From Rhodospirillaceae bacterium (lineage in GTDB: Bacteria; Pseudomonadota; Alphaproteobacteria; DSM-16000; Inquilinaceae), in assembly GCA_020638595.1 (NCBI GenBank), contig JACKIG010000052.1:1-10865 (forward strand): a stretch of 10,865 bases of DNA, in the 5' to 3' direction. Positions 1-6,478 of the stretch are shown piece by piece. The position numbers and the translations under genes were made by a program. Each line of letters opens with the position of its first letter. The first letter of the stretch is position 1. The notes beneath the pieces were generated by a model. The model had not been told where the DNA came from and ran no database searches. It was given only the letters and a program-made list of their open reading frames with translations.

Positions 1-431
1 ACGCGATCGGCGGAAAACACGCCGAAATTGCCGGGCTGGGTGAAGTCGAATTCGGCGACGTTCAGCATGCCGCTGCGTTCGCCCAGGGCCATCCAGTGGC
101 ATTCGACATTCATCAGCCCGTTGATCGCGATGTTCGCGCACAGGTTCTGGAAGACGATCCGCTGCGGCTCGTAGGCCAGGACCCGGCCCTGTTGCCCGAC
201 CCGGCGGGCCAGGCCCACCGTGTGGGCGCCGATATTGGCCCCGACTTCCGCGAAGATCATTCCGGGCCGCAGGAACTGCTGCAACAGCAGCGCTTCGGCA
301 TAGGAATATTCGCCGTACAGGTCCAGCGAGCGCCCGATATAGCTGTCGTTGGCGTTGTAGACGAAGTACCCGTCGCGACACTTCTTGACGCGGACGTATC
401 CGTGCGACAACACGGCTTCGTTGACATCCAT
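1..431 (-). CDS. FkbM family SAM-dependent methyltransferase (N-terminal part, cut by left edge)
   Basis: The first 143 residues are visible and the rest lies beyond the left edge. FkbM-family enzymes transfer a methyl group from S-adenosylmethionine, usually to an oxygen on a sugar, glycan or secondary metabolite; the substrate cannot be read here. The SAM-binding motif I is EVGANIGAHTVGLAR at about residues 62-76, followed by motif II with the acidic residue in LAYEPQR (E88), both typical of the family. Before this is a short N-terminal extension with GEYSYAEALLLQQFL, also usual in FkbM proteins. The ATG at 431 is chosen because an in-frame TAA lies 17 codons upstream with no alternative start between, and an AAAGGG stretch precedes it. 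It is divergent from the methyltransferase gene at 611. Family assignment is firm; substrate and full length are unknown. Confidence 0.88.
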   Translation of the reverse strand, partial: MDVNEAVLSHGYVRVKKCRDGYFVYNANDSYIGRSLDLYGEYSYAEALLLQQFLRPGMIFAEVGANIGAHTVGLARRVGQQGRVLAYEPQRIVFQNLCANIAINGLMNVECHWMALGERSGMLNVAEFDFTQPGNFGVFSADR

Positions 432-496
432 GTCCGGCCCTTTCGGCGGCGTGCGAAGGCCGGCAGGATCGGCGCGGATTGGTTAACAACTGCCTA

Positions 497-544
497 GAGC
501 AGGATTCACCGATGACGTCGATCCGACGTCATCGGATCAGGCTC
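497..544. repeat. Palindromic intergenic repeat (REP-like hairpin)
   Basis: A perfect 12-bp inverted repeat, CCGATGACGTCG at 509-520 and its complement at 524-535, is separated by only ATC. GAGC (497-500) and GCTC (541-544) extend it imperfectly, and GAT/ATC segments can pair between. It lies in the gap between two divergent genes and is not followed by a T-run, so it does not look like an intrinsic terminator. The TAGAGCAGGAT start resembles dispersed palindromes I recall from alphaproteobacterial intergenic regions; that is memory, not a search. It could instead be an operator for the divergent pair. Confidence 0.6.
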
Positions 545-610
545 CAGGGCTGCCGGCGGCGCGTGTCCGCCGGCCCCGATGGGGTGCACAAGTGCAGGGA
601 ACCGCGGGCG

Positions 611-1426
611 ATGGCAAGGCAGCGTGGCTCGTACCGTCTATCAAACTTCGCCGACGGGGACGGCGAGATCGCGCGCCTGCACGTGCAGGCCACGATCTTC
701 GATGCGATCGATTGGCCGATGCTGGAACAGGCCGGCCTGCGCGACGGCATGCGGGTGCTTGAGGTCGCCTGCGGCCCGGGGGCGGTGACGACGCGGATCG
801 CAGGGCGCGTCCCGGGGGCGCAGGTGGTGGCCGTCGACCGCGACCCGGGGATGCTGCGCCGCGCCCGCGCCGCGACGGATGCGGCGGGCTGCGGGCATGT
901 GTCGTTGGCGGCGGGGGAGCTGTATGCGTTGCCCTTCGCCGCCGGCACTTTCGATTTCTGCGTCATGCGGTTCGTCCTGCAGCACCTGCACCGGCCGGCC
1001 GATGCGCTGGCGGAGGGGTTGCGGCTGCTGGCGCCGGGTGGACGGCTTTGCGCCATCGATGCGGACGACGGCTGGCTGTCGCTGTATCCGGAACCGCCGG
1101 TATTCCGCGCGCTGGTGGAAACATCGGGCACGCGGCAGGTCGCGGCCAACGGCAACCGCCATATCGGGCGCAAGCTGGGCGTGATGCTGGCGGAGGCCGG
1201 GTTCGAGAGCTGCGAGGTCGACGTGCGGGTGGTGACGACCTCGCGCTTCAGCCGGGCGGATTTCGTCGCATCCGCGCTGTCGTTCCGTGTCGACGATGAC
1301 GCCACCGCCTATGACCCGGACCGCGCGCGGACGGAACTGCGGGACTGGGCGGACGATGCGGCCCGCCCCGCCTGGGGCTACGTGGGCATCTTCGGTGCCT
1401 GGGGCCGCAAGCCCGGCGGCGGGTGA
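611..1426 (+). CDS. Class I SAM-dependent methyltransferase
   Basis: A 271-residue soluble protein with a Rossmann-fold methyltransferase domain. Motif I is VLEVACGPGAVT at about residues 49-60, and the ribose-binding acidic residue is in VVAVDRD (D76). The post-I region contains ALPFAAGTFDFCVMRFVLQHL, and LRLLAPGGRL is the usual motif III region of UbiE/Methyltransf_11-type enzymes. The methyl acceptor cannot be told. The open frame extends upstream to 479, but that part would run through the palindrome at 497-544. The ATG at 611 is preferred because an AGGGA lies 10 bases upstream and the family-like sequence begins just after it (SYRLSNFADGDGEIARLH). The next gene starts 6 bases after the stop, so the two are probably co-transcribed. 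Its neighbour across the divergent gap is also a methyltransferase of a different family, but a shared pathway is not shown. Confidence 0.85.
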   Translation: MARQRGSYRLSNFADGDGEIARLHVQATIFDAIDWPMLEQAGLRDGMRVLEVACGPGAVTTRIAGRVPGAQVVAVDRDPGMLRRARAATDAAGCGHVSLAAGELYALPFAAGTFDFCVMRFVLQHLHRPADALAEGLRLLAPGGRLCAIDADDGWLSLYPEPPVFRALVETSGTRQVAANGNRHIGRKLGVMLAEAGFESCEVDVRVVTTSRFSRADFVASALSFRVDDDATAYDPDRARTELRDWADDAARPAWGYVGIFGAWGRKPGGG

Positions 1427-1432
1427 ACGCGG

Positions 1433-2173
1433 GTGCCCGGTCAAGCCACGCGGCAAGGCCGCACCCGCCGGCCGGTGATCGGGCGGGTGGTCCGGTGGCT
1501 CGCCACCGCCGTGGGCATCGTGGCCGGCCTGGCGGCTGTCTATTTCGCGGCGGCCTTCGGGCTGTCGCGCATCGCCGTGAACGACGATTTCGTGCCGGCG
1601 GACCATGGCGTGCCGATCGGGGTGTCGTCGAACGGCGTCCATGCCAACCTGCACCTGCCGGTGCGTGCGCTCGACGTCGATTGGACGGACCTGTTTCCGC
1701 CGTCGCAGTTCCCCAGCCCGCCGACCTGGGCGGACACCATCTCGTTCGGCTGGGGCAGCCGCGACTTCTACCTGCATACGCCGAGCTGGGCCGACCTGGA
1801 CCTGTGGGTCGGGCTCAAGGCCACCATCGGCATCGGGGGCACCGCCTTGCACGCGGCCTATTGGCCGCCGTTGCAGGAAGGCGATGCCTATGCGGTCACG
1901 CTGGTCTCGCCGGAGGCGTACCGGCTGCTGGTCGACCACGTGCTGGCGACCATCGCCCCCGGCGTCGACGGCAGGCCGCAGCGGATCGCGGGCTACAGCT
2001 ACCACGGCAATGACGGCTTCTATGAAGCGCGCGGCACCTACACGCTGTTTCGGACATGCAACGAATGGGTGCGCGAGGCCCTGGCCCGGGCAGGCGTCCG
2101 CACCGGCGTGTGGTCGCCGCTGCCGGACGCGCTGCTGGGCCACCTGCGCCGCGCCGGGCCGGGCGGGGCATAG
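1433..2173 (+). CDS. DUF2459 (TIGR02117) family membrane-anchored protein
   Basis: A 246-residue protein with a basic N-terminus, one hydrophobic segment at about residues 19-44 and a soluble remainder likely outside the cytoplasm. Conserved stretches match DUF2459, a family of unknown function first noted near urease genes: SNGVHANLHLPV (residues 66-77), FGWGSRDFYLHTP, SYHGNDGFYEARGTY and LFRTCNEWVREAL around C209. No urease gene is present here. The order His (H70 or H74) then Cys (C209) followed by an acidic residue and an aromatic resembles circularly permuted NlpC/P60 papain-like hydrolases; that is an inference from the motif, not an established function. The start is GTG 1433, 6 bases after the upstream stop. 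GTG 1475 is an alternative that would give a shorter cytoplasmic tail and keep the membrane segment; neither has a strong ribosome site. The gene converges on the TRAP permease with only 13 bases between stops. Confidence 0.82.
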   Translation: MPGQATRQGRTRRPVIGRVVRWLATAVGIVAGLAAVYFAAAFGLSRIAVNDDFVPADHGVPIGVSSNGVHANLHLPVRALDVDWTDLFPPSQFPSPPTWADTISFGWGSRDFYLHTPSWADLDLWVGLKATIGIGGTALHAAYWPPLQEGDAYAVTLVSPEAYRLLVDHVLATIAPGVDGRPQRIAGYSYHGNDGFYEARGTYTLFRTCNEWVREALARAGVRTGVWSPLPDALLGHLRRAGPGGA

Positions 2174-2186
2174 CCGCCGGTCGCGC

Positions 2187-4484
2187 CTATCCGGGGCTGT
2201 AGATCAGCCGCGGCAGCCAGATGACGATCTGCGGGAACAGGATGCACAGGATCAGCCCCAGCGTCTGCAGCGCCAGGAACGGCAGCGACGACTTGAAGAT
2301 CGTGGCGGTGGAGATGCTGCGGGGCGCGACCCCACGCAGATAGAACAGGGCATAGCCGAAGGGCGGCGACAGGAAGCTCATCTGCATGTTGACCAGGTAG
2401 AGCACGCCGAACCACAAGGCGATATCCCCATGTTCCACCCCCGGAAGGCCGGCCACGCCGGAGAATTCCAGCTGATGGACGATGGGGATGAAGATCGGCA
2501 CGGCCAGCAGCAGGATGCCGACCCAGTCCAGGAACATGCCCAGGAAGACCAGGATCACCATCATCAGGATCAGCACGCCGTAGGGGCCGAGGCCGGTGCC
2601 GAGGATCATCTCGGACACGAAATGCTGGCCGCCCTGCAGGATGTAGAAGCCGACGAAGATGGTGGCGCCGAAGATGATCCACAGCACCATGGCGCTGGCC
2701 CGGGCGGTTCCCAGGCAGGCTTCCTTGACCGTCTGCCAGGTCAGCCGCCCGTGCATGGCGGCCACCACCATCGCCCCGAAGCTGCCGATCCCCGCGGCCT
2801 CCACGGGCGTCGCGGCGCCGGAGAAGATGACCCCCAGCACCACGGCGATCAGCAGCACGGGGGCCAGCATCTGCCGCAACAGGCGCAGCTTTTCCGCCAT
2901 GCTGATCCGTTCGGCCTTCGGCAGCGCCGGTCCCAGGGTGGGGTTGATGCCAGTCCTGACGCCGACATACAGGCAGTACAGACCCGAGAGCATCAGGCCC
3001 GGCAGGACGGACCCGACATACAGCTCGCCCACCGACTGCTGGGCCACGACGGCGTAGATGATCGCCAGGATCGATGGGGGAATGAGAATGCCCAGCGTGC
3101 CGCCGGCCATGATCGAACCCAGCGCGATCTGCGGGTCATAGTGCCGTTTCAGCATCGCCGGCAGGGCGATGATGCCCATGGTGACGACCGCCGCACCGAT
3201 GACCCCGACCATTGCCGCCAGGATCGTCGAGGCAACGATGGTGGCGATGGCCAGCCCGCCGCCGAGGCCGCCCATCCACCTGTAGAGGACGTCGAACATC
3301 TCGTCGATCAGGCCGGCGCGCTCCAGCATCGAGGCCATGAAGATGAACAGCGGGATGGCCGACAGCTGATAGTCGGTCATCAGCGGGAAGATGCGGGTCG
3401 GGATGATGTTCAGCATCAGCTGATCGCCGACCATGTAGATGAACACGACGCCCAGCGAGCCGGTGACGAAGGCCAGCGGCAGGCCGCAGAACAGTAGGGC
3501 CAGCAGCGAGCCGAACATCAGTACCGACAGCGTATCGATGGGCACGCCGGCCAGCGTTCCCTGCAAGGTGAACAGGAAGTGCTCGTCGCCATAGGGGTCG
3601 TAGAAGGCGACGTTCATCACCTCGACGAACAGGATGAAGCCGAGAACCACGCTTCCCAGCAGTACGACCCAGCCCAGCTGCGTCGTCGGCAGCGTCAGCC
3701 CGGACGCCTGGGCGGCCGCCTTGCGGTCGCGTTCCACCGGGGCGTACCGGCCCGCGCCGCTGCCGCCGCTTTCGATGACCGTGTAGCGGTGGAGCCGGCG
3801 CGTCTGCAGGTCCTTGATCAGGCGGCTGACGCCCTGGGCCAGAAGCAAGAGCCCGCCGGCGACCAGGACGAACTTGACCGGGTAGTAGGCGACCGCCCAC
3901 TCGGTGAACGAGACTTCGTTGTAGTAGCCGGAGGCGAAGAAGAACTGGTTCTGGTTCATCGATTGGGAAAAGAAGGTCCAACCGGTCCAGATGAAAGCCA
4001 AGGCGAAGACGACAAATGCGAAGAACGTCAGGATATCGACGGCGGCCTTGGTCGCCGCACTGCCGCGGGCATAGAACAGGTCAACCCGCACATGGGCGTC
4101 GTGCAGGAAGGCATAGGCCCCGGCCAGGATGTACTGCATCCCGAACATCAGGAACATCGACTCGTGCGCCCAGTTCGTCGGCGAATTCAGGAAATATCGG
4201 GCGACGACTTCATAGAAATACACAACGACCGCTATGACCGTCCAATAGGCGACACAGGCGCCGCTGAATTGCGAGATGCGGTCGATGGCTGCCGTGAAGG
4301 CGTTTCCGGGCGCGGTGAGCGTCGGCGACCGGGCGGTGCCGGCAGGATCCAGCAGTTCGGCGGGATCCACCGCGGCCTTGGGCTCGCGCCAGCCGGCCAT
4401 CGCGATCATCACCGCGGGCACTATGAACAGGCCGCCCCAGTACATCCAGTGAGGCAGCACGAAATTGATGTCGAGATCGAGCAT
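2187..4484 (-). CDS. TRAP transporter fused DctQ-DctM permease
   Basis: A 765-residue inner-membrane protein joining the small (DctQ) and large (DctM) TRAP subunits, which drive uptake of a periplasmic-receptor-bound solute with an ion gradient, usually sodium. An extra hydrophobic segment is at residues 12-31. The DctQ part spans about 62-225 with four membrane segments and the family features W105/E108 and HVRVD (131-135). A hydrophilic linker (225-265) leads into a long hydrophobic DctM part. DctM has the signature GTLGILIPPSI (462-472), AATPVEAAGIGSF and a C-terminal PPFGYALFYLRG. Separate DctM proteins are usually about 430 residues, so this half (about 495) is somewhat long, owing to an insertion near 295-320 (VAFYDPYGDEHFLF). 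The ATG at 4484 has GGGTGA upstream. It is the second gene of the cassette after the receptor. Sequence style suggests the mannitol/chloroaromatic (FcbT-like) branch; substrate unproven. Confidence 0.93.
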   Translation of the reverse strand: MLDLDINFVLPHWMYWGGLFIVPAVMIAMAGWREPKAAVDPAELLDPAGTARSPTLTAPGNAFTAAIDRISQFSGACVAYWTVIAVVVYFYEVVARYFLNSPTNWAHESMFLMFGMQYILAGAYAFLHDAHVRVDLFYARGSAATKAAVDILTFFAFVVFALAFIWTGWTFFSQSMNQNQFFFASGYYNEVSFTEWAVAYYPVKFVLVAGGLLLLAQGVSRLIKDLQTRRLHRYTVIESGGSGAGRYAPVERDRKAAAQASGLTLPTTQLGWVVLLGSVVLGFILFVEVMNVAFYDPYGDEHFLFTLQGTLAGVPIDTLSVLMFGSLLALLFCGLPLAFVTGSLGVVFIYMVGDQLMLNIIPTRIFPLMTDYQLSAIPLFIFMASMLERAGLIDEMFDVLYRWMGGLGGGLAIATIVASTILAAMVGVIGAAVVTMGIIALPAMLKRHYDPQIALGSIMAGGTLGILIPPSILAIIYAVVAQQSVGELYVGSVLPGLMLSGLYCLYVGVRTGINPTLGPALPKAERISMAEKLRLLRQMLAPVLLIAVVLGVIFSGAATPVEAAGIGSFGAMVVAAMHGRLTWQTVKEACLGTARASAMVLWIIFGATIFVGFYILQGGQHFVSEMILGTGLGPYGVLILMMVILVFLGMFLDWVGILLLAVPIFIPIVHQLEFSGVAGLPGVEHGDIALWFGVLYLVNMQMSFLSPPFGYALFYLRGVAPRSISTATIFKSSLPFLALQTLGLILCILFPQIVIWLPRLIYSPG

Positions 4485-4500
4485 GGAACGTCACCCGCAA

Positions 4501-4534
4501 GCAGGGGCGAGGCACCGCAGTGCCCCGCCCCCGA
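4501..4534 (-). promoter_or_regulatory. Stem-loop in the receptor-permease gap of the TRAP operon
   Basis: Read on the minus strand, GGGGCGGGGCAC (4531-4520), loop TGCG and GTGCCTCGCCCC (4515-4504) form a 12-bp stem with one G-U pair. One more G-U and one C-G pair extend it outward to 14 bp (4502-4533). It lies 26 bases after the receptor stop and 17 bases before the permease start. No T-run follows, so a full intrinsic terminator is unlikely. Similar GC-rich stem-loops after binding-protein genes of transport operons are known to stabilise the upstream mRNA and lower expression of the downstream permease; applying that here is inference. Confidence 0.65.
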
Positions 4535-4559
4535 ACACCGTGGATACTCCCGACAGGGG

Positions 4560-5711
4560 CTAGAGGTTCAGCTCGTAGCCTTCGATATCCGCGGGGGTGA
4601 TGTACGCGACCTCGGGGTCCTGCATCACTTCCAGATGCAGCGCGAACAGGCGCGCGGCGTCGCGGTCCTTGTTGGCCCATTCGAACCAGCGCGGGATCGC
4701 GACCTGGCGGAACTGGACGACATCCTCTTCCGACAGGCGCGAGATCGTCGTTCCGGCTTCCTCGAACTTGGCCCAGGCTTCGTGGTTCGCCGCCTGGATG
4801 CCGGCATAGTGGATGCGGGAATACGACCGGACCAGATGCGTGATCAGTTCCTTCAACTGGTCGGACAGCTGGTTCCACGCCCGCAGGCTGAAGGCGATGT
4901 CCATCAAGTCGACCGGCTGGTGCAGGCACGGCGTCGACTGCGGCCCCATGACGATGACGTTCGTCACCTGCTGGAAGCCGAGATCATAGTTCACCGCGGG
5001 GCCGACATAGTCGGCGGCGTCGATCACGCCGCGCTCCAGCGCGGGATAGACTTCGGAGCCCGGCAGCAGCGTGGTCCTGGCGCCGATATCGGCGAAGCAA
5101 TCGGCGACGATGCCGCCCGGCACGCGCAGCTTCAGGCCTTCGAAATCCGCCAGCGAGTTGATCGGGATCTTGGAGTGGATCAGGTTCATGTCGTGATGGA
5201 CATGGCCGACGTAATAGAGGCCGTTCTTCTCGTACAGCTCGCGCGCCAGCTCGGTGCCGCCATAGGCGTCGAACAGCATGTCCCAATGGTGGGGATGGTT
5301 CGGCCCCATCGGATAGGACGACAGGAAGACGCCGGCAGGCATGCGCCCGGCCCAATACACGGTGAAGACGTTCATCCCTTCCAGCACGCCGTTGCGCACG
5401 GCGTCGAACAGCTGGAAATCGCCGGATACGGCACCCGCCGGGAAGGGCGTGAAGGCGAGCTCTCCGCTCGTCAGCTCAACCATGCTGGCGCACCACGTCT
5501 CGAACAGGTGATAGCCGGTGGTGCCAGGGGCCCAGGATGTCTGGATACGGAAGGTGTGCCCGGCTTCCTGGCCGCTGACGATGGCCGGTGCGCCGAGGGT
5601 CGCGCCGCCGGCCACGGCCGCACCACCGGCAGCCAAGCCCTTCAGGAAGCGCCGCCGTGCCCCGACCACGCCTTCGATCGAGTCACGGTTTCTCGAGGGT
5701 GCCTTTGTCAT
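4560..5711 (-). CDS. TRAP transporter solute-binding protein (DctP superfamily), Tat-exported
   Basis: A 383-residue periplasmic receptor that captures the solute and delivers it to the fused permease encoded 75 bases downstream. The N-terminus carries a textbook twin-arginine signal, ARRRFLKG at residues 18-25, followed by an Ala/Gly-rich hydrophobic stretch to about residue 47, so it is exported folded. The mature part begins near HTFRIQTSWAPGT. Family hallmarks are FEGLKLRVPGG with R196, the arginine that usually salt-bridges a carboxylate ligand, then LLPGSEVYPALERGVIDAADYVGP, which resembles the 2-oxo acid receptor TakP and the FcbT1-type group. A carboxylate ligand is therefore likely, identity unknown. 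The frame is open to 5759, but the ATG at 5711 is chosen because AAGGGAG (5728-5722) lies 10 bases upstream and the Tat motif then falls at a normal distance. It is the first gene of the cassette. Confidence 0.92.
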   Translation of the reverse strand: MTKAPSRNRDSIEGVVGARRRFLKGLAAGGAAVAGGATLGAPAIVSGQEAGHTFRIQTSWAPGTTGYHLFETWCASMVELTSGELAFTPFPAGAVSGDFQLFDAVRNGVLEGMNVFTVYWAGRMPAGVFLSSYPMGPNHPHHWDMLFDAYGGTELARELYEKNGLYYVGHVHHDMNLIHSKIPINSLADFEGLKLRVPGGIVADCFADIGARTTLLPGSEVYPALERGVIDAADYVGPAVNYDLGFQQVTNVIVMGPQSTPCLHQPVDLMDIAFSLRAWNQLSDQLKELITHLVRSYSRIHYAGIQAANHEAWAKFEEAGTTISRLSEEDVVQFRQVAIPRWFEWANKDRDAARLFALHLEVMQDPEVAYITPADIEGYELNL

Positions 5712-5721
5712 TTGAACGTTT

Positions 5722-5728
5722 CTCCCTT
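5722..5728 (-). promoter_or_regulatory. Ribosome binding site of the TRAP receptor gene
   Basis: AAGGGAG on the minus strand, 10 bases before the ATG at 5711. It decides in favour of this start over the in-frame upstream ATG at 5759. Confidence 0.7.
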
Positions 5729-5838
5729 CATACGTGTTGCCTCGGGATCGCGATTGCATGCGACCACCGAACGTTTGTTTCTAGTTGTCCATCGGAATTG
5801 CGAGTGGTCCGACGTTGCCGCGGCCTTTGATGATGGAA

Positions 5839-5867
5839 ATCGTAGTGGACCCGGGAAATTGAGGCAA
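5839..5867 (-). promoter_or_regulatory. Candidate sigma-70 type promoter for the TRAP cassette
   Basis: On the minus strand TTGCCT (5867-5862) and TACGAT (5844-5839) are separated by exactly 17 bases. They match the -35 and -10 consensus at four of six positions each. The predicted start of transcription near 5832 would leave a leader of about 120 bases before the receptor ATG, in which no riboswitch or leader peptide was recognised. The overlapping TTGACT (5872-5867) is a better -35 alone but has a 22-base spacing to the same -10. The call rests on pattern matching only. Confidence 0.35.
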
Positions 5868-5895
5868 GTCAACGCCATTGCAGTTGGAGGGATTG

Positions 5896-5938
5896 AAAAA
5901 CACGGGCTTGACTGCGCGGCGTGCGATACGTGCCGCGC
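5896..5938 (-). terminator. Possible terminator hairpin after the RsbW-like gene
   Basis: On the minus strand GCGCGGC (5938-5932) and GCCGCGC (5920-5914) form a 7-bp stem with an 11-base loop, starting 9 bases after the stop codon at 5947. A run of five T (5900-5896) follows, but 13 bases after the stem instead of immediately, which is a poor fit to an intrinsic terminator. It sits between the end of the signalling operon and the candidate TRAP promoter, where a transcription boundary is expected. Confidence 0.35.
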
Positions 5939-5946
5939 CGTTCCAA

Positions 5947-6369
5947 CTACAGGCGTCTGGACAACCGAGTGTGGTTCCGGCCGTCTCGACGCTCATACGA
6001 CACATCGTCCATCAAGTTGCGGACCAGGTGAATGCCGAGGCCGCCGATGGGCCGCTTTTCGGCCGGCAGGGTCGTATCGGGCACGGGATGGTCAAGGGGA
6101 TTGAAAGCCTCGGCATCGTCCACCAGCTCTGCCTGCAAGCGGCTGTCGGCGACTTCCAGGTGCAGTTCGATGTCGTGCTGCCGGCCGTCGGGGTAGCCGT
6201 GCGTGACGGTGTTGGTGATCAGCTCGTCCAGCGCGACAGCCAGGCCCCGGGCGACCTCGTCCGGCAGCCCCTGCGTACGGCAGAACGCCTCAACCTCGTC
6301 GAGGAACCGGCTCAGATCCCCGAGGTCGTTGCGCATCCGGATCGCCACGGGGCCTCCCTGGCTTGCCAT
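5947..6369 (-). CDS. RsbW-like ATP-binding protein (anti-sigma factor / HATPase_c type)
   Basis: A 140-residue cytoplasmic protein of the GHKL fold found in RsbW, SpoIIAB and related anti-sigma factor kinases. These bind a partner such as a sigma factor and phosphorylate a STAS-domain antagonist. The N-box is ALDELITNTVTHGYPDG with E49 and N53. The G1 position reads VDDAEAFNPL (D84, D85), where the family usually has Gly after the aspartates but here has A86. The lid/G2 region is IGGLGIHLVRNLMDDVSYERRDGRN (108-132). Start: the ATG at 6369 with GAAGAGG upstream; the ATG at 6387 is an in-frame alternative giving six more residues. It is the last gene of a leftward group after the STAS protein and the Ser/Thr kinase, with about 110 bases before it. 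Its binding partner, sigma factor or other, is not in the window. Kinase activity is likely but not certain given A86. Confidence 0.85.
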   Translation of the reverse strand: MASQGGPVAIRMRNDLGDLSRFLDEVEAFCRTQGLPDEVARGLAVALDELITNTVTHGYPDGRQHDIELHLEVADSRLQAELVDDAEAFNPLDHPVPDTTLPAEKRPIGGLGIHLVRNLMDDVSYERRDGRNHTRLSRRL

Positions 6370-6478
6370 CGCTCCCTCTTCACCCATCTCGCCGCGACGC
6401 TGCCGGGCCAGGCAGCGGAGGTCGCTCTCCGTCGCGCGGCCCCCATCAATACATCCGGCCGGTGCCCGCGTGCTAGGC

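Noticed and set aside
479..610. N-terminal extension of the methyltransferase to the ATG at 479 or 511
   Set aside because: The added 44 codons pass through the palindrome and encode no conserved sequence; the ATG at 611 has a better ribosome site.
641..2143. Long minus-strand open frame opposite the methyltransferase and DUF2459 genes
   Set aside because: Its translation is Arg/Pro/Gln-rich, low in hydrophobic core and matches no family; it is a high-GC shadow of two recognisable plus-strand genes.
5781..6005. 74-codon minus-strand open frame between the RsbW-like and receptor genes
   Set aside because: It overlaps the end of the RsbW-like gene in another frame, covers the promoter-like pair and has no recognisable sequence.
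1605..6104. Two long plus-strand open frames opposite the TRAP genes (1605-3497 and 3579-6104)
   Set aside because: They are rich in His, Gln, Asp and Arg with no domain, and they run antisense to clear TRAP permease and receptor sequences.
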